The position numbers and the translations under genes are program-made. Source: Jhaorihella thermophila (lineage in GTDB: Bacteria; Pseudomonadota; Alphaproteobacteria; Rhodobacterales; Rhodobacteraceae). Taken from it: a DNA stretch of 64,000 bases. The notes beneath the pieces were generated by a model. That model worked only from the letters and a program-made list of their open reading frames with translations, searched no databases and had not been told where the DNA came from. The DNA is taken from contig NZ_FNVD01000006.1 in NCBI RefSeq assembly GCF_900108275.1, positions 124,001 through 188,000 of the forward strand. The letters run 5' to 3'. Within the stretch, counting starts at the first letter, position 1; every line of letters starts with the position of its first letter. Positions 33,905 through 46,302 of this stretch are shown here, in pieces.

Positions 33905-34812
33905 GCCCCGCACTCCCGTTCGATCAACGCCTTGTAAAGATCCCGAATACGCTTCGTTACCGGCCCCATCTCGCCGGTTCCGATCACCCGGCCGTCGATT
34001 TCGCCCACCGGAGTCTGCGCGCCGAACGTGCCGGTCAGAAAGGCCTCGTCCGCGCCATAAGTGTCTACGAGGCTGAAATTGCGCTCAAAGACCGGGATGC
34101 GGTTTTCCCGGCACAGCTCGATCACCTTGCGCCGGGTGATCCCGTTCATGCAATAGTCGCCGGTGCTGGTCCAGACCTCGCCACCGCGCACGATGAAGAA
34201 GTTGCAGGCATTGGTCGTGTTCACGAAACCATGCACGTCCAGCATCAGCGCCTCGTCCGCCCCGGCCTTTTCCGCCGCGATACAGGCCAGGATGCAGTTC
34301 AGCTTGGAATGGCTGTTCAGCTTGGGATCCTGCGTCATCGGCAGGCCCCGGATATGCGGCACGGTCGCCAGCCGCACGGGGCGCGGGATCTTCGGCCGGG
34401 AATGTTCCATGATGATGACCATGGTCGGACCCGACCGGCTGAGCGACGGATGCTGGAACGGACGCTCCTTGACCCCCCGCGTCACCATCAGCCGGGCATG
34501 GGCATCCGTGGTCATGCCATTCGCCCTTTGCGTCTCCAACAGGGCCGAAACCACGCCGTCGCGGTCCATCCCGATATCCAGGTCGATGGCCTTGGCCGCC
34601 TCGAACAGCCGGTCCATGTGCTCGTCGAGAAAGGCCCATTTGCCGTTGTAGAGCCGCAGCCCCTCCCAAACGCCGTCACCCAGCATGAAGCCGCTGTCAT
34701 AGACGCTGACCATCGCTTCTGCCTTCGGCACGATACGACCGTTGACGTAGATCAGGATCTCTTCGTTCCGGGCGTCCTCTTCGGCCTGATGCGTGGTGAT
34801 CTTGTCGTTCAT
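33901..34812 (-). CDS. Class IV aminotransferase (branched-chain or D-amino acid type)
   Basis: 303 residues, fold type IV PLP enzyme. The PLP-binding Lys is probably in LNSHSKLNCILA (about residue 164). VSVYDSGFMLGDGVWEGLR near residues 35-53 is the family N-terminal signature, and GFVNTTNACNFFIV and GITRR are further matches. Candidates are branched-chain (IlvE-like), D-alanine or 4-amino-4-deoxychorismate type; the TSTGDYCMNGITRR region leaves this open. Third gene of the maeB-rbsK unit, 28 bases after rbsK, and coupled to the sulfotransferase-family gene. Confidence 0.9.
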   Translation of the reverse strand: MNDKITTHQAEEDARNEEILIYVNGRIVPKAEAMVSVYDSGFMLGDGVWEGLRLYNGKWAFLDEHMDRLFEAAKAIDLDIGMDRDGVVSALLETQRANGMTTDAHARLMVTRGVKERPFQHPSLSRSGPTMVIIMEHSRPKIPRPVRLATVPHIRGLPMTQDPKLNSHSKLNCILACIAAEKAGADEALMLDVHGFVNTTNACNFFIVRGGEVWTSTGDYCMNGITRRKVIELCRENRIPVFERNFSLVDTYGADEAFLTGTFGAQTPVGEIDGRVIGTGEMGPVTKRIRDLYKALIERECGA

Positions 34813-34840
34813 CCTGTTCCCCAGGTTGCAATGATTGCAT

Positions 34841-35716
34841 TCAACCGAACCGGGCTTCGTTGACGTCCTTCAGATCCGGTATCACGTCCGCCGTTCCCTG
34901 CCGCGTCACCATCAGCGCAGCCGCGCGGCTGGCAAGGCCGATCGCCTGCGGCATCGGCAGCCCCCGGTCCATCCCGGCCAGCACATAGCCGGTGAAGGTA
35001 TCACCCGCCCCGGTGGTGTCCACCGGCGTCACCGGCATGGCGGGAAAATCACGCGATTCGCCCTTTTCAGTGTCTATGTAACGGGCCCCGCGCGCGCCCA
35101 TCGTGACGATCACCTGCTTCACCGGCAGATCCTCGGGGCGTTTGCCGGTGGCGGCCTCGAGCTGCCCGGCCTCGACTTCGTTCAGGATCAGGAAATCCAA
35201 CCACGGCAGCAGCGCCCGCACCGCGCCTGCATCAAAGGGTGCGGCAGCATAGCAGACGCGCAGACCCAGATCGCGCCCGATCCGCGCGGCGTCCTCCTGC
35301 CGGTTGGTTTCGTTCTGCAGCAGAAGAATGTCGCCCGCCTGCGCGGAACTCAGCGCAAGCCCCAGCGCATCGGCGGAAATCGCATGATTTGCCCCGGGAT
35401 AGAGTATGATGCTGTTCTCGCCCCCCGGCTCAACGGCGATGATCGCGTGGCCGGTGGGTTCGGGCACCGTGGCGATGTGAGTGGTGTCCACACCGTATTC
35501 CATGAGCCGGTCCACCGCCCATTTCCCGTCGTGACCCACCGCGCCGATGTGATGCACCCTCGCCCCTGCCCGCGCCGTGGCGACGGACATGTTGGCCCCC
35601 TTGCCGCCGAGGAAATAGCGCAGCCCGTCCGAGGCCAGCGTTTCGCCCGGACGCGGCAGGCGCGGCACGGAATAGACCATATCCGCATTGATAGAGCCGA
35701 GATTCCAGATCGCCAT
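34841..35716 (-). CDS. rbsK: Ribokinase / PfkB-family sugar kinase
   Basis: 291 residues. PfkB signatures: GGKGANMSVATARAG near residues 37-51 and the catalytic loop DTTGAGDTFTGYVLAG near residues 238-253 (Asp base in GAGD). Most like ribokinase, which phosphorylates D-ribose, but other pentose or nucleoside kinases share these motifs. No ribose transporter is nearby. Starts 3 bases after the maeB stop, so very likely co-transcribed with it. Confidence 0.88.
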   Translation of the reverse strand: MAIWNLGSINADMVYSVPRLPRPGETLASDGLRYFLGGKGANMSVATARAGARVHHIGAVGHDGKWAVDRLMEYGVDTTHIATVPEPTGHAIIAVEPGGENSIILYPGANHAISADALGLALSSAQAGDILLLQNETNRQEDAARIGRDLGLRVCYAAAPFDAGAVRALLPWLDFLILNEVEAGQLEAATGKRPEDLPVKQVIVTMGARGARYIDTEKGESRDFPAMPVTPVDTTGAGDTFTGYVLAGMDRGLPMPQAIGLASRAAALMVTRQGTADVIPDLKDVNEARFG

Positions 35717-35719
35717 GGC

Positions 35720-37975
<2,256 letters not shown>

Positions 37976-38079
37976 GGTCCGGCGTGATGTTCTGTTGCGG
38001 CTGCGGCGTCTTACCGTAGGGAGGGTTTGCCCTCAACGGCAAGTCGTTTTCGCCTTTCGTCGCAGGGGCGGCATTTGTT

Positions 38080-40752
38080 ATGTCCCGTGGCGTCACGAAC
38101 CGGGGGTCCGTTTTGTCCAACGTCACGCCGATGATGGCGCAATATCTCGAAATCAAGGCCGCGCACCCTGATGCGCTGCTGTTCTATCGCATGGGCGATT
38201 TCTACGAGATGTTCTTTGACGATGCCGTGGCCGCGGCCGAGGCGCTGGACATCGCCCTGACCAAGCGCGGCAAGCATCAGGGCGCCGACATTCCGATGTG
38301 CGGCGTGCCAGTGCATTCCGCCGAGGGCTATCTGCTGACGCTCATCCGCAAGGGCTTTCGCGTCGCCGTCTGCGAACAGATGGAAGATCCGGCCGAGGCG
38401 AAGAAGCGCGGCTCCAAGGCCGTGGTCCGGCGCGAGGTGGTGCGGCTGGTCACGCCGGGCACGCTGACCGAGGACTCGCTGCTCGAGGCGCGGCGGCACA
38501 ACTTTCTGGCGGCATGGTCGGTGGTGCGCGATCAGGCCGCGCTGGCCTGGGCCGACATTTCGACGGGCGCGTTCCACGTCATGCCGCTGGCCGCCGTGCG
38601 GCTGGGGCCGGAACTGGCACGCCTCGCCCCGTCCGAACTGATCGTGTCCGAGGCGCAGGAACCCGAGATCCGCGAAACCGCCACGGACATGGGCGTGCAG
38701 GTGACGCCGCTAGGGCGCGCGAGTTTCGACAGCACTGCGGCCGAGAAACGGATCTGCGAACTGTTCCGCGTCGGCGCGCTGGACGCGTTCGGCAGTTTCA
38801 CCCGCGCCGAAGTCTCCGCGATTGGGGCACTGATCGACTATCTGGACATCACGCAAAAGGGCAAGCTGCCGCTTTTGCAGGTGCCGCAGCGCGAAACCCA
38901 GGATCGCGTGGTGCAGATCGATGCGGCCACGCGGCGCAACCTGGAACTCACGCGGTCGCTGTCGGGGGGTCGGACCGGCTCGCTTCTGTCGGTGATCGAT
39001 CGGACCGTGACGCCGGGCGGCGCGCGGCTTCTGGAACAGCGGATCGCCAGCCCCTCCCGCGATCCGGACACGATCCATGCGCGGCTGGATGCGGTGCAGT
39101 TTTGCGCCGAACAGAGCCTGATTTCCGACGATCTGCGCGCGGCCCTGCGCAAGACGCCGGACCTTGACCGTGCGCTGTCTCGGCTGTCGCTGGACCGGGG
39201 CGGCCCGCGCGATCTGGCCGCGGTCCGCAACGGGCTGGCGCAGGCCGAGGCGATCTCGCAGATCTGCGCCGGTGCCGATCTGCCCCCGCTTCTGGCGCAG
39301 GCCGCCGAGCAGCTATCCGGGTTCGAGGATCTGTCGGCCCTGCTCGACTCCGCCCTAGTTGCCGACCCGCCGCTGCTGGCGCGCGATGGCGGGTTCATTG
39401 CCGCCGGCCATGACCCCGAACTGGACGAAGCGCGCCAGTTGCGCGACGAAGGCCGTTCGGTGATCGCGGGCCTGCAAAGAAAATATGTGGAGCTCACCGG
39501 TATCCAGTCGCTGAAGGTCAAGCACAACAACGTGCTGGGCTATTTCGTTGAAACCACGGCAACCCATGCCGACCGGATGATGTCCCCCCCATTGTCGGAG
39601 ACCTTCATCCACCGCCAGACCACGGCCAATCAGGTGCGTTTCACCACCGTTGAACTCAGCGAGCTCGAAACGCGTATCCTGAACGCTGGCAATCGGGCGC
39701 TCGAGATCGAAAAGCGGCTCTATCAAGGTCTTTCCGACGCCGTTCTGGCCGAAGCCGCCCGCCTGCACCAGGCCGCGCGCGCGCTCGCGGAAATCGACCT
39801 CGCAACCGCGCTGGCCGATCTTGCGGTGGCGGAAAACTGGTGCCGTCCCCGCGTGGACGACAGCCGCGCCTTTGCCATCGAGGCCGGCCGCCACCCAGTG
39901 GTGGAACACGCGCTTCGCCAGCAGGGGGGTGAGCCGTTCATTGCCAACGACTGCGACCTGACCGCGACGGACGGCGCGGCGATCTGGCTGCTGACGGGTC
40001 CGAACATGGCGGGGAAATCTACCTTTCTGCGCCAGAACGCCCTGATTGCCCTGCTGGCGCAGATGGGCAGCTTCGTGCCTGCCGACCGCGCCCATATCGG
40101 GCTGGTGAGTCAGCTGTTCAGCCGGGTCGGTGCGTCCGACGACCTCGCGCGCGGGCGCTCCACCTTCATGGTGGAAATGGTGGAAACCGCCGCCATCCTG
40201 AACCAGGCCGATGACCGCGCGCTGGTGATTCTCGACGAAATCGGCCGCGGCACCGCGACATGGGACGGGCTGTCGATCGCCTGGGCCACGCTGGAACACC
40301 TGCACGCCGCCAACCGCTGCCGCGCGCTGTTCGCCACCCACTACCACGAATTGACGGCGCTGGCCGGCAAGCTCGAGGGCGTTGAGAACGCCACCGTCGC
40401 GGTCAAGGAATGGGAAGGCGAGGTGATCTTTCTGCACGAGGTGCACAAGGGCGCGGCCGACCGCTCCTACGGCGTGCAGGTCGCCCAGCTGGCCGGGTTG
40501 CCGCAATCGGTGGTGGAGCGCGCCCGCGTTGTGCTCGAGGCGCTGGAAAAGGGCGAACGCGAAGGCGGCGCCTCCAGCAAGACCCTGATCGACGACCTGC
40601 CGCTCTTTTCCGCCGCCCCCGCCGCGCCGCCCCCTGCCCCGGCCGGCCCCAGCGCCGTGGAACGGATGCTGGCGGAGATCCACCCCGACGAGCTCACGCC
40701 GAAACAGGCGCTGGATCTACTCTACAAACTGAAAGAGGCGGCCAGTTCCTGA
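38080..40752 (+). CDS. mutS: DNA mismatch repair protein MutS
   Basis: 890 residues from the ATG at 38080 (GGGGCGG 8 bases upstream). A TTG at 38113 behind GGGGG is a plausible alternative, giving a protein that starts close to [29 protein letters not shown]. Mismatch recognition FYEMF is near residue 45; the ATPase has [21 protein letters not shown] and [10 protein letters not shown]-terminal domain ends [13 protein letters not shown]. It binds mismatches and recruits MutL. Convergent with grpE; a dispersed repeat lies in the gap. Confidence 0.97.
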   Translation: MSRGVTNRGSVLSNVTPMMAQYLEIKAAHPDALLFYRMGDFYEMFFDDAVAAAEALDIALTKRGKHQGADIPMCGVPVHSAEGYLLTLIRKGFRVAVCEQMEDPAEAKKRGSKAVVRREVVRLVTPGTLTEDSLLEARRHNFLAAWSVVRDQAALAWADISTGAFHVMPLAAVRLGPELARLAPSELIVSEAQEPEIRETATDMGVQVTPLGRASFDSTAAEKRICELFRVGALDAFGSFTRAEVSAIGALIDYLDITQKGKLPLLQVPQRETQDRVVQIDAATRRNLELTRSLSGGRTGSLLSVIDRTVTPGGARLLEQRIASPSRDPDTIHARLDAVQFCAEQSLISDDLRAALRKTPDLDRALSRLSLDRGGPRDLAAVRNGLAQAEAISQICAGADLPPLLAQAAEQLSGFEDLSALLDSALVADPPLLARDGGFIAAGHDPELDEARQLRDEGRSVIAGLQRKYVELTGIQSLKVKHNNVLGYFVETTATHADRMMSPPLSETFIHRQTTANQVRFTTVELSELETRILNAGNRALEIEKRLYQGLSDAVLAEAARLHQAARALAEIDLATALADLAVAENWCRPRVDDSRAFAIEAGRHPVVEHALRQQGGEPFIANDCDLTATDGAAIWLLTGPNMAGKSTFLRQNALIALLAQMGSFVPADRAHIGLVSQLFSRVGASDDLARGRSTFMVEMVETAAILNQADDRALVILDEIGRGTATWDGLSIAWATLEHLHAANRCRALFATHYHELTALAGKLEGVENATVAVKEWEGEVIFLHEVHKGAADRSYGVQVAQLAGLPQSVVERARVVLEALEKGEREGGASSKTLIDDLPLFSAAPAAPPPAPAGPSAVERMLAEIHPDELTPKQALDLLYKLKEAASS

Positions 40753-40762
40753 CCGCCCCGTT

Positions 40763-40793
40763 CTTCATCTTGCTGAAAATACTCCCGCCGGAG
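40763..40793. repeat. Dispersed intergenic repeat, copy D, with short hairpin
   Basis: The 23-bp core (40763-40785) begins CTTCATCTTGC and ends AAATACTCC, one base different from the reverse complement of copy B. The core overlaps a short hairpin CTCC-CGCC-GGAG. Sits between the convergent mutS and grpE genes. Confidence 0.75.
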
Positions 40794-40828
40794 GCTCCCG
40801 AACTCTCCGCACGCGCCCCCGGTCCGGG

Positions 40829-41392
40829 TCAGCTTTCCTTCATCGACGACACGCCCACTTGCGCCGGGCGCAGCAGGCGGTCGTGCAACATGAAGCCTTC
40901 GGCCTGAACCTGGATGATGTCGCCGGCCTTGGTGCCCGGCACCGGGGCCTCGAACATGGCTTCGTGCAGCTGCGGGTCGAACTTGTCGCCGACCTCGGGG
41001 GCAATCACCTGGATGCCATGTTTCGAGAACACGTTGAGCAGCTCGCGCATGGTCAGTTCCACGCCCTCGATCAGCGCCGCAGACACCTCGCGCTGTTCGT
41101 CGGTCGCCGAATCCAGCGCGCGCTTGAGGTTGTCATAGATCGGCAGCATGTCGCGCGCCAGGCGCGATCCGCCATATTGTTCTGCTTCGCGGCGGTCCCT
41201 CAGCGACCGCTTGCGCGTGTTCTCGGCCTCGGCCAGCGCGCGCAGCAGCTTGTCCTTCAGCTCGTCCCGTTCCGCCCGCACCGCATCCAGCTCGGCCTGT
41301 TCGGGGTCGATCTCCTCGGCCTGAACGGCCTGCTCCTCGGCCTCGGCCTGTTCGATGTCGTCCAGAAACTCTTGGTCCTTCGGCTCTGCCAT
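40829..41392 (-). CDS. grpE: Nucleotide exchange factor GrpE
   Basis: 187 residues. It releases ADP from DnaK. The N-terminal acidic coiled coil is EQAEAEEQAVQAEEIDPEQAEL-like, followed by TRKRSLRDRREAEQYG and the beta-sheet head VEGVELTMRELLNVFSKHGI, GDKFDPQLHEAMFEAPV, VQAEGFMLHDRLLRPAQV. Lies 9 bases after hrcA. The dnaK-dnaJ genes are not in the window. Confidence 0.96.
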   Translation of the reverse strand: MAEPKDQEFLDDIEQAEAEEQAVQAEEIDPEQAELDAVRAERDELKDKLLRALAEAENTRKRSLRDRREAEQYGGSRLARDMLPIYDNLKRALDSATDEQREVSAALIEGVELTMRELLNVFSKHGIQVIAPEVGDKFDPQLHEAMFEAPVPGTKAGDIIQVQAEGFMLHDRLLRPAQVGVSSMKES

Positions 41393-41401
41393 GTTTCACC
41401 T

Positions 41402-42466
41402 CTAACTCCGGTCGGACAGCATCTTGCCGACCAGTTGAGCCGTGTAGTCCACGATCGGAACGATCCGGCCGTAATTCAGCCGCGTCGGCCCGATCACGCC
41501 CACGGCGCCAATAATCTTTCGGTCCGCGTTCATATAAGGAGAAACCACCAGAGATGAACCCGAAAGTGAGAAAAGTTTGTTCTCCGAGCCGATAAAAATG
41601 CGCACCCCGTCGCCCTCTTCGGTGAGTTCGAGGAATTCGGCGATGTCGCGCTTGCGTTCCAGGTCGTCGAACAGCACGCGGATCCGTTCCAGGTCCTCTT
41701 CATCGCTGGCGTCGTCAAGCAGGTTCGACCGGCCGCGCACGATCAGCCGGGTCGGCTCTTCGCCGCGGTCCTCCCAGACCACCAGCCCGCTTTCCACCAG
41801 TTCGCGGGCCAACTGGTCGATTTCCTGCCGGCGGGCGGCGATCTCTTTCTGGATCACCTGCCGGACCTCGCCCAGGGTCCGCCCCTCAATCATCGCGTTC
41901 AGGAAATTCGCCGCCTCGCGCATCGAACTGGGGGTCTGCCCCGGCGGCGGCGTGAACAGCCGGTTCTCCACATGCCCGTCGGCAAAGACCAGCACCACGA
42001 GCGCCCGATCGGGCGCCAGCGAAACGAATTCGATGTGGCGAATGGGCGCGTCATGCTTGGGCGTCAGCACCAGCGACGCCCCATGCGTGATGCCCGACAG
42101 GACCGACCCGACCCGATCCAGCATCTGATCCACATCCGCCGTGTTCGAGGACAGCGTGGCATCAATCTTCTCCCGGTCCTGCTCGTCCAAGGTGCGCACC
42201 TCGAGCAGACCGTCCACGAACATCCGAAGCCCCATCTGCGTGGGCACCCGGCCCGCGCTGACATGGGGGCTGTCCAGCAGTCCCAGATACTCCAGATCCT
42301 GCATCACGTTGCGAACAGTGGCGGCGCTGACCTTCTCGCTCATCGAGCGGGTCAGGGTGCGGCTGCCGACCGGATCGCCGGTTTCCAGATACGCCTCGAC
42401 AACAAGGCGCAGGACTTCACGCGATCGGTCGTTCAATTCGTCCAGCAGTCTTGTCGTGTCGTTCAT
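41402..42466 (-). CDS. hrcA: Heat-inducible transcription repressor HrcA
   Basis: 354 residues. N-terminal winged helix with LTRSMSEKVSAATVRNVMQDLE near residues 40-60 (LTRSMSEKV / SAATVRNVMQDLE), then the GAF-like domain and C-terminal ALVVLVFADGHVENRLF, VVSPYMNADRKIIGAVGVIGPTRLNY (end motif GVIGPTRLNY). Represses heat-shock genes through the CIRCE element, with GroE as co-factor. I did not find a CIRCE palindrome upstream of this gene, so it may be controlled differently. Divergent from rph, operon with grpE. Confidence 0.95.
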   Translation of the reverse strand: MNDTTRLLDELNDRSREVLRLVVEAYLETGDPVGSRTLTRSMSEKVSAATVRNVMQDLEYLGLLDSPHVSAGRVPTQMGLRMFVDGLLEVRTLDEQDREKIDATLSSNTADVDQMLDRVGSVLSGITHGASLVLTPKHDAPIRHIEFVSLAPDRALVVLVFADGHVENRLFTPPPGQTPSSMREAANFLNAMIEGRTLGEVRQVIQKEIAARRQEIDQLARELVESGLVVWEDRGEEPTRLIVRGRSNLLDDASDEEDLERIRVLFDDLERKRDIAEFLELTEEGDGVRIFIGSENKLFSLSGSSLVVSPYMNADRKIIGAVGVIGPTRLNYGRIVPIVDYTAQLVGKMLSDRS

Positions 42467-42525
42467 GGGCGTTACTCTCGGCTGAACAGCCGGAAAATGC
42501 TACAGGAAACATGCGTCGATCGGGG

Positions 42526-42553
42526 TTGCATCGCCCCATCTCCGGGCTGTATC
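42526..42553 (+). promoter_or_regulatory. Candidate promoter of the rph-rdgB-hemW operon
   Basis: TTGCAT (42526-42531), 16-base spacer, TGTATC (42548-42553), 28 bases before the rph ATG. Fair match to sigma-70; in the 115-base divergent gap with hrcA. Confidence 0.35.
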
Positions 42554-42581
42554 CCCGCCGCGGCCAACAAAGGATTTCCCA

Positions 42582-43295
42582 ATGCGACCGTCTGGAAGAG
42601 ATTTAAGCGAAATGCGTCCGGTTTCAATCGAGACCGGCGTCACGAAACATGCCGAGGGATCGTGTCTGATCAGGATGGGCGACACCCATGTGCTGTGCAC
42701 CGCCACGATCGAAGAGCGCGTGCCGCCCTTCATCAAGGGTTCGGGCCTTGGCTGGGTGACGGCGGAATACGGGATGCTTCCGCGCGCGACCAACACCCGG
42801 ATGCGGCGCGAGGCCGCAGCGGGGAAACAGGGCGGTCGCACCGTCGAGATCCAGCGCCTGATCGGCCGCGCCCTGCGCGCCGGCGTTGACCGCGTGGCGC
42901 TGGGCGAACGGCAGATCACCATCGACTGCGACGTGATCCAGGCCGATGGCGGCACCCGTTGCGCCGCGATCACCGGCGGCTGGGTGGCGCTGCGGCTGGC
43001 GGTGGACAAGCTCATCAAGGCCGGGATCATTGCCTCCGATCCGCTTGTCGATCATGTCGCGGCGGTCAGCTGCGGCATCTATGCGGGTCAGCCGGTTCTC
43101 GATCTCGACTATCCCGAAGACAGCGAGGCCGGGGTGGACGGCAACTTCATCATGACCGGCGCGCACAAGCTGATCGAAGTGCAGATGAGCGCCGAAGGCG
43201 CGCTGTTTTCGCGCGATCAGATGAACACCCTTCTGGATCTTGCCGAAAAAGGCGTGTCGCAACTGGTCGAAGCGCAAAGGGCCGCGACGACATGA
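42582..43295 (+). CDS. rph: Ribonuclease PH
   Basis: 237 residues, normal length (about 238). A phosphorolytic 3'-5' exonuclease that trims tRNA 3' ends. [18 protein letters not shown] at the N-terminus, [17 protein letters not shown] near residues 58-74 and the C-terminal [17 protein letters not shown] region are family signatures. Its stop overlaps the rdgB ATG (ATGA). Confidence 0.97.
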   Translation: MRPSGRDLSEMRPVSIETGVTKHAEGSCLIRMGDTHVLCTATIEERVPPFIKGSGLGWVTAEYGMLPRATNTRMRREAAAGKQGGRTVEIQRLIGRALRAGVDRVALGERQITIDCDVIQADGGTRCAAITGGWVALRLAVDKLIKAGIIASDPLVDHVAAVSCGIYAGQPVLDLDYPEDSEAGVDGNFIMTGAHKLIEVQMSAEGALFSRDQMNTLLDLAEKGVSQLVEAQRAATT

Positions 43296-43903
43296 CCCGC
43301 AAGTTCTCGGGCGAACGGCTTCTGGTCGCCACCCACAACAAGGGCAAGCTGGAAGAGGTCGCGCATCTGCTGGAACCCTACGGCGTCTCGGTCGTGGGGG
43401 CGGCGGAGATGAACCTGCCCGAGCCCGAGGAAACCGAGGAAACCTTTGTCGGAAATGCCCGGATCAAGGCGCATGCGGCGGCCAGGGCCACCGGCCTGCC
43501 CGCCCTGGCCGACGATTCGGGGCTCGAAATCGACGCGCTGGGCGGAGCGCCCGGCGTGCACACCGCCGACTGGGCGGAAACCCCGCAGGAGCGCGACTTC
43601 GTCATGGCGATGGAGCGGGTGCATCGCGAACTCGCCGCCTTGGGCGCGCCCGAGCCTCATATAGCCCGGTTCCGATGCACGCTGGTTCTGGCCTGGCCCG
43701 ATGGGCATGACGAGGTATTCGACGGCACGATCGAGGGCCGGATCACTTGGCCCATGCGTGGCGATCAGGGCCACGGCTACGACCCGATCTTCATTCCGGA
43801 AGGCCACGACCTTACATTTGCCGAGATGGACCGCTGGGAAAAGAACAAGATCAGCCACCGGGGGCGCGCGGTCGCGGCCTTTGTCAAGGGCTGCTTTGGC
43901 TGA
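43292..43903 (+). CDS. rdgB: Non-canonical purine NTP pyrophosphatase (ITPase/XTPase)
   Basis: 203 residues from the ATG at 43292, translationally coupled to rph. Removes dITP, XTP and ITP. Motifs: [13 protein letters not shown] at residues 10-22, [37 protein letters not shown] and [10 protein letters not shown], all as in RdgB/HAM1. Ends by overlapping the TTG start of hemW by 8 bases. Confidence 0.96.
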   Translation: MTRKFSGERLLVATHNKGKLEEVAHLLEPYGVSVVGAAEMNLPEPEETEETFVGNARIKAHAAARATGLPALADDSGLEIDALGGAPGVHTADWAETPQERDFVMAMERVHRELAALGAPEPHIARFRCTLVLAWPDGHDEVFDGTIEGRITWPMRGDQGHGYDPIFIPEGHDLTFAEMDRWEKNKISHRGRAVAAFVKGCFG

Positions 43904-45053
43904 GGATTGGACAGAAGGGGGCTTCGGCCTCTACATCCACTGGCCCTATTGCGCGGCCAAATGCCCCTATTGCGACTTCAACAGCCATGTCGCGCGCCAA
44001 ATTGACCAGGCGGCCTGGACCCGCGCCTATCTGGCCGAAATCGACCGGGTCGCCGGAGAATTGCCCGGCCGTGTTCTGAACAGCATCTATTTCGGCGGCG
44101 GCACGCCCAGCCTGATGCACCCCGACACGGTCGCCGCCGTGATCGACGCGGCGCGCGGGCGCTGGACGTTCGCCAATGACATCGAAATCACGCTCGAGGC
44201 CAATCCGGGCTCTGTCGAGGCCGGCCGTTTCGCCGGATACCGCGATGCCGGCGTCAATCGCGTGTCGATGGGGATTCAGGCGCTGAATGACGCCGATCTG
44301 CGCCGCCTGGGCCGGATCCACACCGTGGCAGAGGCCCGCGCGGCGTATGACGTCGCGCGGACCCGTTTCGACCGGGTGAGCTTCGACCTGATCTATGCCC
44401 GGCAGAATCAGTCCCTGGCCAACTGGCGTGCGGAACTGACCGAGGGCCTGGCGATGGCCGCCGATCACCTTTCGCTGTATCAGCTGACGATCGAGCCGGG
44501 CACCGCGTTCGGCGACCGCTACAAGCGAGGCAAGCTGAAGGGATTGCCGGCCGATGAATTGGCCGCCGACATGTATGACCTGACGCAGGAGCTTTGCGAA
44601 GCCCGCGGCCTGCCGGCCTACGAGGTGTCGAACCACGCCGTCCCCGGCATGGAATCGCAACACAATCTGATCTATTGGCGGTATGGCGACTATGCCGGAA
44701 TCGGCCCCGGCGCGCATGGGCGGGTAACGATCCGGGAACAGCGGTTTGCCACGGAAACCCAGCTATCACCGACTGACTGGCTGCAAGCCGTGGCGCGCGG
44801 GTCCGGCGAATCCTTGCGCACGCCGCTGACTGGACCCGAACAAGCCGAAGAATACCTTATGATGGGCCTGCGGATTACCGAAGGCATCGACCTGCGCCGA
44901 TACGCGGCACTTGCGGGCGATCCGCTTTCGGCCGAGGCGATCGCGGAACTGGAGTCGCTGGGCATGATCGCAACCGACGGAACGCGGCTGGCACCCACCC
45001 GGCAAGGCCGCACCGTGCTGAACGCGGTGTTGGCCAAACTGCTGGCGGGGTAA
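43896..45053 (+). CDS. hemW: HemW-type radical SAM heme-related protein
   Basis: 385 residues from a TTG at 43896 (AAGGG upstream), overlapping the end of rdgB; no earlier in-frame start fits. The radical SAM cluster is at C19, C23, C26 (CAAKCPYCDF), followed by YFGGGTPSLM and the HemW/HemN_C domain. HemW lacks the CPO activity of HemN and is considered a heme chaperone. The start [19 protein letters not shown] fits HemW rather than HemN. Part of the rph-rdgB-hemW-DUF454 unit. Confidence 0.93.
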   Translation: MAEDWTEGGFGLYIHWPYCAAKCPYCDFNSHVARQIDQAAWTRAYLAEIDRVAGELPGRVLNSIYFGGGTPSLMHPDTVAAVIDAARGRWTFANDIEITLEANPGSVEAGRFAGYRDAGVNRVSMGIQALNDADLRRLGRIHTVAEARAAYDVARTRFDRVSFDLIYARQNQSLANWRAELTEGLAMAADHLSLYQLTIEPGTAFGDRYKRGKLKGLPADELAADMYDLTQELCEARGLPAYEVSNHAVPGMESQHNLIYWRYGDYAGIGPGAHGRVTIREQRFATETQLSPTDWLQAVARGSGESLRTPLTGPEQAEEYLMMGLRITEGIDLRRYAALAGDPLSAEAIAELESLGMIATDGTRLAPTRQGRTVLNAVLAKLLAG

Positions 45054-45054
45054 C

Positions 45055-45408
45055 ATGCGCTATCTCTGGGCAGGTCTGGGCATTGTCTGCGTGGCGCTCG
45101 GGGTCATCGGCGCCTTTCTTCCGCTTTTGCCCACGGTTCCCTTCCTGTTGCTCGCCGCATTCCTCTTTGCCCGGTCATCGGAGAGGTTGCATCACTGGAT
45201 TCTGTCCCACCGGACATTCGGACCCATGATCGACGACTGGAACCGGTCAGGGGCGATCCGGCCCCGCGCGAAGCGGATCGCGACCCTGTCCATCATTGCC
45301 CTTCCGGCGCTGTCGATGCTGGCATCAGCCCCTATATTTATTGTTGTAATTCAAATACTTATACTGGCAACCGTTCTGATATTCATCTGGACGCGTCCTA
45401 ACGGCTGA
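45055..45408 (+). CDS. DUF454 (YbaN-like) inner membrane protein
   Basis: 117 residues starting 1 base after the hemW stop. Two N-terminal membrane segments (WAGLGIVCVALGVIGAFLPL, then PTVPFLLLAAFLFARSS) with the DUF454 signature LPTVPFLLLAAFLFARSSER, a cytoplasmic loop HHWILSHRTFGPMIDDW and two more C-terminal hydrophobic segments. Function unknown. Its end overlaps the convergent parB end by 11 bases. Confidence 0.9.
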   Translation: MRYLWAGLGIVCVALGVIGAFLPLLPTVPFLLLAAFLFARSSERLHHWILSHRTFGPMIDDWNRSGAIRPRAKRIATLSIIALPALSMLASAPIFIVVIQILILATVLIFIWTRPNG

Positions 45409-46282
45409 GCCGCGCGCACAGATCGTCGAGCTGCTCCAGGGTCTCATACGAAATCACAACCTTGCCGGATTCACCTCCTGCCTTGTGGTCGATCGACACC
45501 TTCATGCCCAGCATCGCCGACAGATCGCCCTCGAGCGCGCGCGTGTCGGCATCTTTTTCCGGCTTGGTTTTCTGTTTCGCGGGCTTTTCGGTTTCGCCTG
45601 CCATCTGCTTCTTGACCAGAGCCTCGGTCGCGCGGACCGACAAACCGCCGCGCACAACTTTTTGTGCGAGCTCCGAAGCATTCTCGGCCGTGATCAGCGC
45701 CCGCGCGTGACCTGCGGACAGGCGACCGTCACGCACCATGTCCTGCACGTCGTCCGGCAGGTTCAAAAGCCGCAAAAGGTTGGCGATGTAGCTGCGGCTC
45801 TTGCCCAGGGCCTGGCTGAGCCGTTCCTGAGTGTGGCCGAATCGGTCCATCAGCTGCCGGTAGCCGATCGCCTCTTCCAGCGGGTTCAGATCGGCGCGCT
45901 GGATGTTTTCGATGATCGCGATCTCGAGAACTTCGGTATCGTCCAGTTCGCGCACCAGAACCGGGATTTCGTGCAGCTGCGCCAGCTGCGCCGCGCGCCA
46001 GCGGCGTTCTCCGGCGACAATCTGATACTGCCCCTCGCCCATCGGCCGGACGATCAGGGGCTGAATGATCCCCTTTTCCCGAATCGAATTCGCGAGATCC
46101 TCCAGATCCTGCTGGTCGAAGGTTCTCCGTGGCTGGTCCGGGTTGGCGCTGAGCTGTTCGATCGGCACCATCATGTCCGGGCGCCGGGGCGTGGCGGTCG
46201 CCTCCGGTTCGGGCTTTACGTCAGCCATCAGCGCGGACAGTCCGCGACCCAGGCCCCGGGGCTTTGTCTTGTTGTCTGCCAT
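45398..46282 (-). CDS. parB: Chromosome partitioning protein ParB
   Basis: 294 residues. An N-terminal ParA-binding peptide (GLGRGLSALMAD), then the CTP-binding ParB/Srx domain with VAGERRWRAAQLAQL and IENIQRADLNPLEEAIGY. A helix-turn-helix (TQERLSQALGKSRSYIANLLRLL, split: TQERLSQALGKSR / SYIANLLRLL) reads parS, and a C-terminal dimer domain ends EQLDDLCARLSR. It binds and spreads from parS; two perfect parS sites lie 1.4 and 3.3 kb upstream in the same operon. 20 bases after parA. Confidence 0.97.
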   Translation of the reverse strand: MADNKTKPRGLGRGLSALMADVKPEPEATATPRRPDMMVPIEQLSANPDQPRRTFDQQDLEDLANSIREKGIIQPLIVRPMGEGQYQIVAGERRWRAAQLAQLHEIPVLVRELDDTEVLEIAIIENIQRADLNPLEEAIGYRQLMDRFGHTQERLSQALGKSRSYIANLLRLLNLPDDVQDMVRDGRLSAGHARALITAENASELAQKVVRGGLSVRATEALVKKQMAGETEKPAKQKTKPEKDADTRALEGDLSAMLGMKVSIDHKAGGESGKVVISYETLEQLDDLCARLSR

Positions 46283-46302
46283 TGCAACCTCCTCCGTGCC
46301 GA

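Noticed and set aside
42467-42581. CIRCE element expected upstream of hrcA
   Set aside because: No TTAGCACTC...GAGTGCTAA palindrome, even with several mismatches, in the gap.
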